DNA of 64,000 nt from an uncultured Bacilli bacterium (GCA_944358705.1 CALVRR010000002.1:32394-96393), one strand, 5' to 3'. Positions 42,088 through 51,684 are shown, counted from the stretch's first letter. Numbers and translations: made by a program. Notes: generated by a model from the sequence alone, not told the origin.

Positions 42088-42158
42088 TGTAAAATTTGTT
42101 TGTTTCGACGGATTTGTGTGTTATACTGAATTTAAATAGAAGAGATTAGGAGGCAAAA

Positions 42159-44780
42159 ATGAAATACGTCTATTTATTTACTGAAGGCAGTAAAGATATG
42201 AGAAATCTATTAGGAGGTAAAGGTGCTAATTTGGCAGAGATGACCAATATTGGATTACCGGTTCCTAGAGGATTTACCGTAACGACGGAGGCTTGTACAA
42301 GTTATTATGATCATAACCGTAAGTTAACGGATGAGATTATGAAGCAGATTGATGAGAAAATCGAAGAGCTTGAGAAGATTACTGGTAAAACTTTAGGAGA
42401 TAAGAAAAATCCATTGTTGGTATCTGTTCGAAGTGGTGCACGTGCTAGTATGCCCGGTATGATGGATACCATATTAAATCTTGGAATGAATGATGATGTA
42501 GCAGAAGGATTTAGTGAGGTTACGAATAATAAACGTTTTGTTTATGATTCTTATCGTCGTTTTATTCAGATGTTTGCTGATGTTGTTATGGAATTTCCAA
42601 AGTCTTCTTTTGAAAGAAAGTTTGATGCAATTAAAGAAGAAAAGGGTGTTGAACTAGATACAGAACTTACCGCAGAGGATTTAGAGGAAGTTGTTAAGAT
42701 ATATAAAGAAGAATATAAGAAACTTGCAGGGTGTGAATTTCCTCAGGATCCAAAAGAACAATTAATGGCTGCAATTCAAGCGGTATTTCGTAGTTGGATG
42801 AATGATAGAGCGATTACTTATCGTAGACTTAATGATATTCCAAGTAGTTGGGGTACTGCTGTTAATGTTCAAGAAATGGTTTATGGTAATCGTGGAGAAA
42901 CTTCTGGTACTGGAGTTGCTTTTACTAGAAATCCGGCTACTGGAGAAAATCATTTGTTTGGTGAATATTTAATGAATGCTCAAGGAGAAGATGTTGTTGC
43001 TGGTATTCGTACGCCTCAATCTATTGATACATTAAAAGAAGTAATGCCAGAATGTTATGAAGAATTCCAAAAGATTTGTAATACCTTGGAAAATCATTAT
43101 AAAGATATGCAAGATATGGAGTTTACAATTGAAGATGGAAAATTATTTATGCTTCAGACTAGAAATGGTAAACGTACAGCAACGGCTGCTTTAAAGATTG
43201 CCGTTGATATGGTAGAAGAAGGTATGATTACAAAGGAAGAGGCGTTATTAAAAGTTGATCCTAAGCAATTAGATCAATTACTTCATCCTATGTTTGATCA
43301 AGATAGCTTAAATAATGCAAAATGTGTTGCGGAAGGACTTGCGGCATCTCCTGGTGCTGCGACTGGTAAAATTGCCTTTACTGCAGAAGATGTTATTCGT
43401 ATGCATAAGGATGGAGAAAAAGATATTATCTTAGTTCGATTAGAAACTTCTCCTGAAGATATTGAAGGAATGAATCTTGCTCATGGTGTATTAACTCTTC
43501 GTGGAGGAATGACAAGTCACGCTGCTGTTGTTGCTCGTGGTATGGGAACTTGTTGTGTATCTGGCTGTGGAGATTTGGTTATTGATGAAGAGAAGAAGAC
43601 TTTAGCATTAAAAGATGGACGTATTTTAAAAGAGGGAGATTATATTAGTTTGGATGGTAGTACTGGTAAAGTTTATGCAGAACAGATTAAAACTGTGGAT
43701 GCTAGTATTACAGGAAATTTTGAAACCTTTATGGAGTGGGTAGATGAATACAGAACTCTAGAAGTTCGTACCAATGCAGATACTCCAAGAGATGCAATGC
43801 AGGCTAAAAAGTTTGGTGCGGAAGGAATTGGTCTTTGTCGTACAGAGCATATGTTCTTTGAAGAAGAGAGAATCTTTAATTTCCGTAAGATGATTACGGC
43901 TACTGATGTAGAAAGTCGTGAAAAAGCATTAGAAGCTATCTTACCTTATCAAAGAGATGACTTTGAAGGATTATTTAGAGCAATGGATGGTAAATGCGTT
44001 ATTATTCGTTTCTTAGATCCACCACTACATGAATTTTTGCCTAAAACAGAAGAAGAAATGAAACCGCTTGCGGAAAGTTTAGGAATTACTTATGAAACAT
44101 TAAAGAATAGAGTGGATTCTTTGAAAGAATTTAATCCTATGATGGGACATCGTGGATGTCGTTTAGCAATTACTTATCCTGAGATTGCTAAAATGCAGAC
44201 AAGAGCGGTAATTGAGGCTGCTATTAATGTTAAAAAAGAAGGAATTGAAGTTCATCCTGAAATTATGATTCCACTTGTTGGTATTTTAAAAGAATTACAA
44301 TTTGTTAAGAAAGTTGTTGTTGATACTGCGAAAGAAGTTATGGATAAAGCAGGAGTTACCGTTGACTATAAAGTTGGTACGATGATTGAGATACCAAGAG
44401 CTGCACTTCTTGCGGATGACATTGCTAAGGAAGCAGAGTTCTTTAGTTTCGGTACTAATGATTTAACTCAAATGACCTTTGGATTCTCTAGAGATGATGC
44501 TTCTAAGTACTTGAATGATTATTATCAAAAAGGTATTTTGGATCAAGATCCATTTGCTAGTATCGATCAGAATGGTGTTGGTAAACTTATTGATATGGCT
44601 GCTACTCTTGGTAGAAAAACAAGAAGTGATTTAGAGCTTGGTATCTGTGGTGAACATGGTGGAGATCCTAAGAGTATTGAATTCTGTCATAAAGTAGGAC
44701 TTAATTATGTTTCTTGTTCTCCATTTAGAGTTCCTGTTGCTCGTCTTGCTGCGGCACAAGCTGCTATTAATAATAAATAA
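42159..44780 (+). CDS. ppdK: Pyruvate, phosphate dikinase
   Basis: Interconverts pyruvate + ATP + Pi with PEP + AMP + PPi, often used glycolytically in anaerobes. The length of 873 aa is typical. The N-terminal ATP-grasp domain has GGKGANLAEMTNIGLPVPRG and VSVRSGARASMPGMMDTILN. The phosphohistidine domain carries the catalytic His in GGMTSHAAVVARGMG. The C-terminal TIM-barrel has IGLCRTEHMF, MMGHRGCRLAITYPEIAKMQ, FSFGTNDLTQMTFGFSRDDA and the acid-base Cys in LGICGEHGGDP. AGGAGG precedes the ATG. It is a single gene, closed by a strong terminator. Confidence 0.97.
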   Translation: MKYVYLFTEGSKDMRNLLGGKGANLAEMTNIGLPVPRGFTVTTEACTSYYDHNRKLTDEIMKQIDEKIEELEKITGKTLGDKKNPLLVSVRSGARASMPGMMDTILNLGMNDDVAEGFSEVTNNKRFVYDSYRRFIQMFADVVMEFPKSSFERKFDAIKEEKGVELDTELTAEDLEEVVKIYKEEYKKLAGCEFPQDPKEQLMAAIQAVFRSWMNDRAITYRRLNDIPSSWGTAVNVQEMVYGNRGETSGTGVAFTRNPATGENHLFGEYLMNAQGEDVVAGIRTPQSIDTLKEVMPECYEEFQKICNTLENHYKDMQDMEFTIEDGKLFMLQTRNGKRTATAALKIAVDMVEEGMITKEEALLKVDPKQLDQLLHPMFDQDSLNNAKCVAEGLAASPGAATGKIAFTAEDVIRMHKDGEKDIILVRLETSPEDIEGMNLAHGVLTLRGGMTSHAAVVARGMGTCCVSGCGDLVIDEEKKTLALKDGRILKEGDYISLDGSTGKVYAEQIKTVDASITGNFETFMEWVDEYRTLEVRTNADTPRDAMQAKKFGAEGIGLCRTEHMFFEEERIFNFRKMITATDVESREKALEAILPYQRDDFEGLFRAMDGKCVIIRFLDPPLHEFLPKTEEEMKPLAESLGITYETLKNRVDSLKEFNPMMGHRGCRLAITYPEIAKMQTRAVIEAAINVKKEGIEVHPEIMIPLVGILKELQFVKKVVVDTAKEVMDKAGVTVDYKVGTMIEIPRAALLADDIAKEAEFFSFGTNDLTQMTFGFSRDDASKYLNDYYQKGILDQDPFASIDQNGVGKLIDMAATLGRKTRSDLELGICGEHGGDPKSIEFCHKVGLNYVSCSPFRVPVARLAAAQAAINNK

Positions 44781-44810
44781 GATTTTGTTGTTTCCTTATA
44801 TGAGAAAGTT

Positions 44811-44847
44811 AGACTATTAACAAATGTCTTGTTAATAGTCTTTTTTG
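44811..44847 (+). terminator. Intrinsic terminator after ppdK
   Basis: Perfect 11-bp stem AGACTATTAAC (44811-44821) and GTTAATAGTCT (44831-44841) with 9-nt loop and T-run. Confidence 0.9.
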
Positions 44848-44893
44848 TTTTTTTATGATATAATAACAATATTCTTATTTATTAGGGGATATT

Positions 44894-46204
44894 ATGAAAA
44901 AAGAAGATGGTCTTGCTTATATAAAAAGAGTTATTCAAAGGGGAGATATCAATTGTAAAGATAAATATGGGTATAGTATTGCTCACGTGGCTATGGAAAT
45001 TAGAGATGAAGAACTTGCATTATCTATTTTAAAAAATCCTGAGTTTGATTTGTCTATAAAATATGTATTAAATAAGAAGGAACGTAATCTTCTTTATTTG
45101 GCGGCTGAATATTCTTGTGAAGAAGTTGTAGATTATTTACTTGGTTGTAAAGAGTTTTTGCCATATATTAATGAAGGTGAGTCTCCTTTGTATGGTGCGA
45201 TTCCAGAAATTTTAGATTTTTGTGGTTTTCCTCCTCCTTATTCTGATTCGGAATATGAAAAAATGAAGCGTATTTTTACTAAGATATTAGATTCTAACGA
45301 TTGTACTAATATGCAATTTTATGATAATCTGGATGAAGCTTATATTTTTATGCAACTATTGGGTTTTATGGAAGTAGAGCCTAGATTAGAATCTTGGGCA
45401 GAATTATTACTTCGTAGTCCTAAGATGAAAAATATTAATGCCGTTACTGGAGCAGATACTCTTTTAACTTATGCTATCCGAGTGAAATCAGAACGACTTG
45501 CTTCTATGATTTTAGACCGAGAAGACTTTTCCAAGATTAATGAATTTTCTGATAATCACCATGCTATTTGTCAAGCTTTTTATAAAGGTCAATATTCTAT
45601 TTTGTGTAGATTATTTTCTGATCCTAGAATCGATTTATCTGTTTTGCCAGAACTTTTATTTTATATGACTTTACTTGGAAAAACAGAAAAGGATTCTATT
45701 CTTGCGGAATGTTTAAAAAGTATTTCTTTTCCAGTTACTGATAAGGGTAGTTATGATAAGGTTTTTCTACCTAGGGATAATGAATATCCAAAAACTTTGC
45801 AGGTTTTATTAGAAGAGGATAAAGTATTGATGAGTGAAGAGAGGTTTGCTAAGAGTTTATTTTATTATATGAAGCGTGGTATGAAGGAAGAAGATCAGAA
45901 AGATTTATGGTATCTTAAAGAAAAAAGAAGAAGGCAGATAGAGAATAATCAATACGATGAATCATTAGAAGATACTTTATTAACCCATTATTTTATTCAT
46001 GAAGATGGTTTTCAAGAAGGAGAAGTAGCGATTTGTTCTGAGTTATATTTCAGTTCGGATCCTCACTATGTTTTAATTCAATCTCCTGAAGTATACCCTG
46101 ATAATTATCATATTTATGTTAAAAGAGATTATTTGGAAAATAGAAAAGAGGAAGTTGGGAAACAAAAGAAGAGATTTTTATCTCCTCTAAAAGTTTATAA
46201 GTAA
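44894..46204 (+). CDS. Ankyrin-like repeat protein (copy 2)
   Basis: A 436-aa soluble protein with better kept ankyrin-like units than its paralogue at 32948: DKYGYSIAHVAMEIRDEELA, RNLLYLAAEYSCEEVVDYLL, ESPLYGAIPEIL and DTLLTYAIRVKSERLASMIL. It has repeated LALSILKNPEFD-type helices. The C-terminal ~130 residues are not repeat-like (FIHEDGFQEGEVAICSELYF). No signal peptide or membrane segment. AGGGG precedes the ATG and a T-rich promoter region (TATAAT at about 44859) follows the ppdK terminator. Probably a protein-binding scaffold; partner unknown. Confidence 0.72.
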   Translation: MKKEDGLAYIKRVIQRGDINCKDKYGYSIAHVAMEIRDEELALSILKNPEFDLSIKYVLNKKERNLLYLAAEYSCEEVVDYLLGCKEFLPYINEGESPLYGAIPEILDFCGFPPPYSDSEYEKMKRIFTKILDSNDCTNMQFYDNLDEAYIFMQLLGFMEVEPRLESWAELLLRSPKMKNINAVTGADTLLTYAIRVKSERLASMILDREDFSKINEFSDNHHAICQAFYKGQYSILCRLFSDPRIDLSVLPELLFYMTLLGKTEKDSILAECLKSISFPVTDKGSYDKVFLPRDNEYPKTLQVLLEEDKVLMSEERFAKSLFYYMKRGMKEEDQKDLWYLKEKRRRQIENNQYDESLEDTLLTHYFIHEDGFQEGEVAICSELYFSSDPHYVLIQSPEVYPDNYHIYVKRDYLENRKEEVGKQKKRFLSPLKVYK

Positions 46205-46286
46205 ATAACCGTCAAATATACTTTCTTTCATAGAAATTTTTCTTTCTTTTTGTTATAATGGTAGAAGAAGATAAAGAGGTGATTTA

Positions 46287-47180
46287 ATGAAAGTAGTATG
46301 TGTTGGTCATTCTACTTATGATACAACGTTACCAATGGATTTCTATCCTACGGAAAACTTAAAATATAGAATTCATGAACATATTGAGTGTGGAGGTGGT
46401 CCTGCTGCGAATGGGGCTTATTTGCTTGCTAAATGGGGAATGGATACTACGATGATGTCGGCGGTTGGTGATGATTATTACGGTCAACAAATCATTCGAG
46501 AATTTGAAGAAGTTCGAGCATCTACCGAATGTATTGAGGTTCATCCAGGATTTATGACTTCTAGCAGTTATATTATAGCGAATCGTTCGAATGGAAGTAG
46601 AACTATTATTACGTCGAAAAAAGATCCTATTCGTAAATTGAATCATAGTGGAGATATTCATGCTGATTTGATTTTGGTGGATGGAGAACACCCAGAAACT
46701 GCAGAGGCTGTGTTAAAAGCAAATCCAGAGGCAATTAGTGTTATTGATGCTGGTAGACTTACAGATGATACTAGACGTCTTGGAAAGTTAGTGAAATATG
46801 TTGTTTGTTCTAAGACTTTTGCAGAAGAGTTCGCGGATAGAAAAATTGATGTGAATGATAGAGAAAGTTTAATTTATTGTTATGAAAAATTGCATGATTA
46901 TTTTCAGAATACAATCGTTATTACTTTAGAAGATAAAGGTAGTTTTACAAAATTAGAGGATTATGAGATTTTACCTACAGTAAAAGTACAAGCGGTAGAT
47001 TCCACTGGTGCTGGTGACATATTTCATGGGGCTTTTACATATTTTATAGGGAATGGGTATTCTTTACGAGATACCATTCATTATTCTTCTATTACCTCTG
47101 CCATTTCTGTTACTAGAGTAGGTGCTAGATATTCTATTCCTAATCTTTCGGAAGTATTAAATTATGATGAACTTATATAA
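46287..47180 (+). CDS. PfkB-family carbohydrate kinase
   Basis: A 297-aa ribokinase-type sugar kinase. PfkB signature 1 is visible as ECGGGPAANGAYLLAKWGMD and signature 2 as DSTGAGDIFHGAFTYF, with the catalytic Asp in GAGD. The substrate could be a hexose, ribose or nucleoside; the sequence does not decide. AGAGGTG precedes the ATG. It overlaps the following Smr gene by 17 nt, so the two are co-translated. Confidence 0.88.
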   Translation: MKVVCVGHSTYDTTLPMDFYPTENLKYRIHEHIECGGGPAANGAYLLAKWGMDTTMMSAVGDDYYGQQIIREFEEVRASTECIEVHPGFMTSSSYIIANRSNGSRTIITSKKDPIRKLNHSGDIHADLILVDGEHPETAEAVLKANPEAISVIDAGRLTDDTRRLGKLVKYVVCSKTFAEEFADRKIDVNDRESLIYCYEKLHDYFQNTIVITLEDKGSFTKLEDYEILPTVKVQAVDSTGAGDIFHGAFTYFIGNGYSLRDTIHYSSITSAISVTRVGARYSIPNLSEVLNYDELI

Positions 47181-47421
47181 TCGATATCCTGTTTTAGATT
47201 TGCATGGATTTGATCGTGATTATGCCAGAATTATGATAAATGATTTTATTATGGATTGTTATCAAATGCGTTCGGAAAAAGCGATTATTATTCATGGAAT
47301 TGGAAGTGGGATACTTAGAAAGACTACACAGGAAGTTTTGAAAAAAAATCGATATGTTTTGGATGCGAAATTGGATTTCTTTAATCCAGGCGAAACCATT
47401 GTTGTACTAAAAGAAAAGTGA
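47164..47421 (+). CDS. Stand-alone Smr-domain protein
   Basis: An 85-aa protein that consists only of a Smr domain, the nuclease-like module found at the C-terminus of MutS2. Motifs LDLHGFDRDYARIMINDF (the LDLHG motif) and IIIHGIGSGILRK (HGxGxG) are intact. Such domains nick DNA or bind RNA. No mutS2 is present in this window. It overlaps the PfkB kinase gene by 17 nt and ends in a terminator. Confidence 0.88.
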   Translation: MMNLYNRYPVLDLHGFDRDYARIMINDFIMDCYQMRSEKAIIIHGIGSGILRKTTQEVLKKNRYVLDAKLDFFNPGETIVVLKEK

Positions 47422-47437
47422 GTTGACTTTTCTTTTT
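47410..47437 (+). terminator. Intrinsic terminator overlapping the Smr stop
   Basis: Perfect 10-bp stem AAAGAAAAGT (47410-47419) and ACTTTTCTTT (47426-47435) with 6-nt loop and T-run. The TGA stop is at 47419-47421. Confidence 0.82.
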
Positions 47438-47490
47438 ATAAGTGTTAGTATAAACTCAAAACGTATCTAGTGATTGGGGGAATGTTTTTT

Positions 47491-49020
47491 ATGTATAGAG
47501 AAGAATACGAGCGAAGAGGTTTTCCTCTTAAAGATTTCTTACTTAAATTAATTTTGGTAATTATTTTTGTTTTTTTACTTATTTGGTTATTACCTAAATT
47601 TATTGAACCCAATACTATTACAAATACGAAAACTAGTAGCGTTGATCTTTCACCGTTTGCTTCTCAGGTTTATGCTGATAACTTAGAGAAAATGAAAGAG
47701 GCTGCTATTTCCTATTATACAGATGAGAGACTTCCACAAGAAGTCGGAGAATCAGAAACGATGACTTTAAGTGATATGATTGGTAAAAAAATCATTATTG
47801 CTTTAATTGATAAAAATAATAAGGCTTGTGATGTAGAAAAAAGCTATGTTAAGATTACAAAATTAGATGATGAATATTTATTAAAAGTTAATTTGGTTGA
47901 TAGTGATAAGGATGACTATATTTTAGTTCATTTAGGTTGCTATAATTATTGTGAATCTGATGTATGTGAAAAGCAGTTGACTGAAATTAATGGCGATGCT
48001 AGTGATGTTGTTTCTTCCGTACCAATTAAATCTGGAGTTTCTGATACTGTTTATGTTCACGATGATAGTAATTATGATAATGGTTCTAACATTTCTAATG
48101 ATAACTCTAATAATGAATCTAACTCTTCTGATTCTGTAGAAAATTTTCCTTCTCCAGAAGAACCTGATATTCCTATTGATGTTCCAGAGGAAGAAAAAGG
48201 TTATTTATATGAGTATCAAAAGAATCAAGATGCTAAATTTTCTAATTGGTCTAGTTGGTCTAATTGGACAAAAACAAGTTGTTCTACACCAGAACATAAT
48301 TGTAATGATAGAGATCCATCTTGTGTTAAAAAATTACAACGTTTTAATCGTAAAGAACAGATTGGTACTTATTTAAAGAAGTATGAGAAACGTCGACAAG
48401 TTTTAAGACAGACAGGTTCTTATCAACAAAAATCTTGTTCTAAATATAATTATGTTATTATTACGAATACGACTTATGCTACGACTACAACGACTACTTA
48501 TAAAGTAATACAACAGATAAGTACTTCTGGAGGTAGTGCTAGTGGTGGATGGGTTTATAATGGTCGTGCAAGTTATAAGAACCCTCCTAGAGATACAGCT
48601 ACTACGCAATATAAGTTTGTAGGTGCTAATTATAGTTATTGTGAAGAAACTTGTACTACTTTGCCAGATTATTATTATGATTCTTATGTATGGAAAGGTA
48701 GTGGTGGACTAAATAAAGTTACTGGTACTACGACTGTTCCAGGAGGTTCTTCTAGTAGTGGTTCTTCCTCATCTTCTTCTGATGTTAGTGCATCTTGTGG
48801 TGAGATTGTAACCAAAACAATTCCTATTTATGATTATATTACTATTTCTGAAGTTGCTACTCGTAGAGAGCCTTTGTATGGAACGGTTTGTTATAAGAGT
48901 ACGAAGACCAGAGATTTGATTGATTCTGGTAAAACTATGACTACGTGGAGTAAATATAATGACAGAGATTTATTAGATAATGGTTGGTACTATACTGGTG
49001 CTAAAAAAACTGCTAATTAA
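47491..49020 (+). CDS. Large envelope protein with N-terminal anchor and Trp/Cys-rich domain
   Basis: A 509-aa protein. The ATG at 47491 is about ten bases from TTGGGGG; other in-frame starts (47470, 47482) are too close. A short basic N-terminus (MYREEYERRGFPLKDF) leads into one membrane segment (LLKLILVIIFVFLLIWLL), so the rest is probably outside the cell. Residues ~50-160 form a globular domain with four Cys. A Ser/Asn/Asp-rich linker (~190-240) follows. Then a Trp/Cys-rich part opens with FSNWSSWSNWTKTSC, similar in look to thrombospondin-type-1 motifs, and a Ser-rich stretch and repeated Tyr/Thr patterns follow. Likely surface-anchored; function unknown. It is 17 nt before the next large gene. 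Confidence 0.75.
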   Translation: MYREEYERRGFPLKDFLLKLILVIIFVFLLIWLLPKFIEPNTITNTKTSSVDLSPFASQVYADNLEKMKEAAISYYTDERLPQEVGESETMTLSDMIGKKIIIALIDKNNKACDVEKSYVKITKLDDEYLLKVNLVDSDKDDYILVHLGCYNYCESDVCEKQLTEINGDASDVVSSVPIKSGVSDTVYVHDDSNYDNGSNISNDNSNNESNSSDSVENFPSPEEPDIPIDVPEEEKGYLYEYQKNQDAKFSNWSSWSNWTKTSCSTPEHNCNDRDPSCVKKLQRFNRKEQIGTYLKKYEKRRQVLRQTGSYQQKSCSKYNYVIITNTTYATTTTTTYKVIQQISTSGGSASGGWVYNGRASYKNPPRDTATTQYKFVGANYSYCEETCTTLPDYYYDSYVWKGSGGLNKVTGTTTVPGGSSSSGSSSSSSDVSASCGEIVTKTIPIYDYITISEVATRREPLYGTVCYKSTKTRDLIDSGKTMTTWSKYNDRDLLDNGWYYTGAKKTAN

Positions 49021-49037
49021 GGGGGAGGAATAATAGT

Positions 49038-51560
49038 ATGAATGAAAAAAAGATAATTAATATTGTAAAGTTTGCTGTTACTGATGAAGTTGGTGATAGT
49101 AGAACTGTTTGGAATCAAGCGGCTGTCTTTTATGAAGATGGTAGTGTTGAAATTTTATCTATGGATGATGCTATTTCGTTAGCTAAAAGTCAAAATATTA
49201 TTATGAGACAGACTATGGCTAATCATTTGATGAATAATTATAGAGATTATATGGTTCCTAAAGAGAAGAAAAAGGCTAGAAAAAATTTTACTACGGAGTT
49301 TTCAGATTATGAGGACTTGGAAGAGAAACCTGCGAAAGAAAATATCTTTGTTCGTGGTGTGAAGAAGATTGGTAGGGGAATCAAGAAATTTGGTCAGGGT
49401 ATTCTAAAAGGAGTTGCACTTCCTTTTGTTGGAATTTATAAAGCTGGTGCTTCCATTGCTCGTTTTGCTGATAAGCATTTTATTCATCGTGATAGGGAGG
49501 CCCTAAAAGCGAAAAGAATGGAAAGAAAACAAAAAAGAGCTATGAAGCGCTTTAAAAAAGATAATAGAAATTATGCAAAAACTGGAAAAAGACCTAGATT
49601 TTTCCGTAGATTTGGAAAAAGACTTGTTGCTTGCGCTACTGCTTTAGGAGTTCTAGTTGGAGTTGCAGCGTGTGCAAATGAATTTAGTAATGAAAATAAA
49701 AAACCAGCTAAGGAGATTGAAATTACTACGGATAACTTAGATCAGCTTACGGATGATCAGATTTTACAACTACTTGGGTCTGGAACACTTACTGTAGATC
49801 AGATTAAACAACTAATTGCGGATGGTCGTCTTACGAATGATCAATTTGAACAGATGACTTTCCAGGAATTACTTGATGTTACTACGAACAAAACACAAAA
49901 GGCTGAAATGACTAAGGTTGGTAATTATATTGATTACTTTAATGGTACTTTTGCTGATGATTATTTAGAAAGTAGTCATTCTAATATTCGTGCAGCTCTT
50001 AGCTGGGGAGAAGTTAATGCTCTTAATTTAGCTTATAATAATTTTACTGACGAAGAAATAAAGGCAATTTTTAATGGTTATGAAGTTGATTCTTATAATT
50101 TTACGAATTATTATAAAGAAGCTACTTTACAATTGATGGGTGCTTTTGTTATTGAAGATAGAGATATGCCAGTAGGATTAGATCAGTTATTAAATACGGA
50201 AGAGGGAAAGGCTTTATACCAAGATATTCATGAATTATTCTTAAAGGCTAAGGAAACTACTGGTCAAGAACAATTGGATGCGGTTAATGCTTTTTATCAA
50301 GCTATTTATGATAATTTTGCTATTGAACCAGATATTAGAGAAGTAGGTATTTCTCATGCGGAATCTCGTGATGATGTGGTATCTTATAAATTAGCTATTA
50401 CTCCAATGGTTGCGGCTAGTGAAATGATGTTTCAAAATCTTGAGATTGATCATACATTATCTGATAAAGTTATTGATTATTTTAATGATTTAGGTTTGTG
50501 TGAATATGCTCAAGGTACTTTTGATGAAGCAGAAAGAATTACAGAAAACTGTGGTACGAAAGAGGATGAGAAAAATCCGACTTATGAACAGTTTATGTAT
50601 GCTAAAGTTAAAGAATTAACGAAGGAAGGTCATTATTTTGTTAGTGATAGGAATCGTGATTTAAGTCAATTGGATTCTTTCCAAGAATGGGTAAATGGAC
50701 ATTTTAGTCTTGATAAAAATGGAGAATTTTCTATTGGAGAAAGTATTTCTGATAGTATTGTTGTAAAAACTTATTCTACTTCTTCCACTTCTTATCATAC
50801 TGAAACTACGAGAACAGAAACTTCGGATCGTAATGAAGCTATTCGTTTGGCTGGTATTGATGCTGTTGTGGAAGCAGAAGCTAAAGTGGATGCTCAATTA
50901 GAAAAAGAAAATCAACAGTTAAAAGAACAAGGATATCAAGAAGCTGCAAAGAAAAAAGAAGAGTTGCAACAAGAAGCTGATGAAGCTGCCGAAGATATTC
51001 GTGATGAAATTAAACAGGATGATGAAGATTTCCAAAATAAAGTTGATGATGCTAATGATCAACTTGGTGAAAATAATAAAGACCAAAATCCAAGCAATGA
51101 TAAACCAGTGAATGAGGATGACTTTGGTGATCATGATGTAGATTTTGATGATGGATATTCTGATGAAAATGGTAATTTAGGGGATAGTGTTGGTGATATT
51201 ACTAACAAAGGTGATGGTGCTGGTAAAGACTTCCCTGATCCAGGTGAGTCTGGGGATGAGTTTGATCAAAATTCTCCAGAATATGGTGGAGAACCTCCTA
51301 TTACTTCTGGTGGGGGTAACTCTGGTGGAAATAGTAGTGATTCTGGTTCTACTGCAACGGATCCTTCCGTTGGTACTACTCCTAGTGGCGATACTTTTTA
51401 TGAATACGAAGAACCTGTTGCTGAAACTCCAGAAAACTATGCGGCATCTAATGAAGTAATTGCTGATGCCATGGTAGAAGAGATGGCTAATCAGTCAGAA
51501 GTAAGTGAAGAAGCTGCTGTACAATATACCTATACTAATGCTAATACGAATACAAAATAA
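49038..51560 (+). CDS. Very large single-pass envelope protein with acidic low-complexity C-terminus
   Basis: An 840-aa protein; GGGGGAGG precedes the ATG. Residues 1-195 look cytoplasmic, ending in a strongly basic stretch (EALKAKRMERKQKRAMKR). A single hydrophobic segment lies at about 196-212 (RLVACATALGVLVGVAACAN) and ends in a lipobox-like VAAC. Then come three 14-residue units (LTDDQILQLLGSGT, LTVDQIKQLIADGR, LTNDQFEQMTFQEL), a globular region (~270-560), a coiled coil (~610-680) and an acidic, Gly/Ser/Pro-rich C-terminal region to the end. The product is probably displayed outside, perhaps in partnership with the 47491 protein encoded just upstream. Confidence 0.75.
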   Translation: MNEKKIINIVKFAVTDEVGDSRTVWNQAAVFYEDGSVEILSMDDAISLAKSQNIIMRQTMANHLMNNYRDYMVPKEKKKARKNFTTEFSDYEDLEEKPAKENIFVRGVKKIGRGIKKFGQGILKGVALPFVGIYKAGASIARFADKHFIHRDREALKAKRMERKQKRAMKRFKKDNRNYAKTGKRPRFFRRFGKRLVACATALGVLVGVAACANEFSNENKKPAKEIEITTDNLDQLTDDQILQLLGSGTLTVDQIKQLIADGRLTNDQFEQMTFQELLDVTTNKTQKAEMTKVGNYIDYFNGTFADDYLESSHSNIRAALSWGEVNALNLAYNNFTDEEIKAIFNGYEVDSYNFTNYYKEATLQLMGAFVIEDRDMPVGLDQLLNTEEGKALYQDIHELFLKAKETTGQEQLDAVNAFYQAIYDNFAIEPDIREVGISHAESRDDVVSYKLAITPMVAASEMMFQNLEIDHTLSDKVIDYFNDLGLCEYAQGTFDEAERITENCGTKEDEKNPTYEQFMYAKVKELTKEGHYFVSDRNRDLSQLDSFQEWVNGHFSLDKNGEFSIGESISDSIVVKTYSTSSTSYHTETTRTETSDRNEAIRLAGIDAVVEAEAKVDAQLEKENQQLKEQGYQEAAKKKEELQQEADEAAEDIRDEIKQDDEDFQNKVDDANDQLGENNKDQNPSNDKPVNEDDFGDHDVDFDDGYSDENGNLGDSVGDITNKGDGAGKDFPDPGESGDEFDQNSPEYGGEPPITSGGGNSGGNSSDSGSTATDPSVGTTPSGDTFYEYEEPVAETPENYAASNEVIADAMVEEMANQSEVSEEAAVQYTYTNANTNTK

Positions 51561-51582
51561 GGAGATTTTCTCCTTTTTTTTC
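51559..51582 (+). terminator. Intrinsic terminator
   Basis: Stem AAGGAGA and TCTCCTT with a short loop, then eight T, directly after the stop of the 840-aa gene. Confidence 0.8.
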
Positions 51583-51589
51583 TTTTGAT

Positions 51590-51618
51590 TTGACATTTTT
51601 CAACATTTATGATATAAT
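51590..51618 (+). promoter_or_regulatory. Consensus sigma-A promoter with ~60-nt leader
   Basis: TTGACA (51590-51595), 17-nt spacer, TATAAT (51613-51618). The leader to the start codon at 51685 contains a dyad ACTTCA/TGAAGT that could form a stem around about 20 nt. Confidence 0.85.
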
Positions 51619-51684
51619 GTGTTTACTTCAAGGATAGAGGGGTTCTAACTGAAGTTATACAAATGTCAGGGAGGTTGAATATAT

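Noticed and set aside
51619..51684. PreQ1 riboswitch (AGAGG-GTTCTA-like core in the leader)
   Set aside because: The complementary CCTCT and the A-rich tail of preQ1-I are missing, and the downstream gene is not a queuosine gene.
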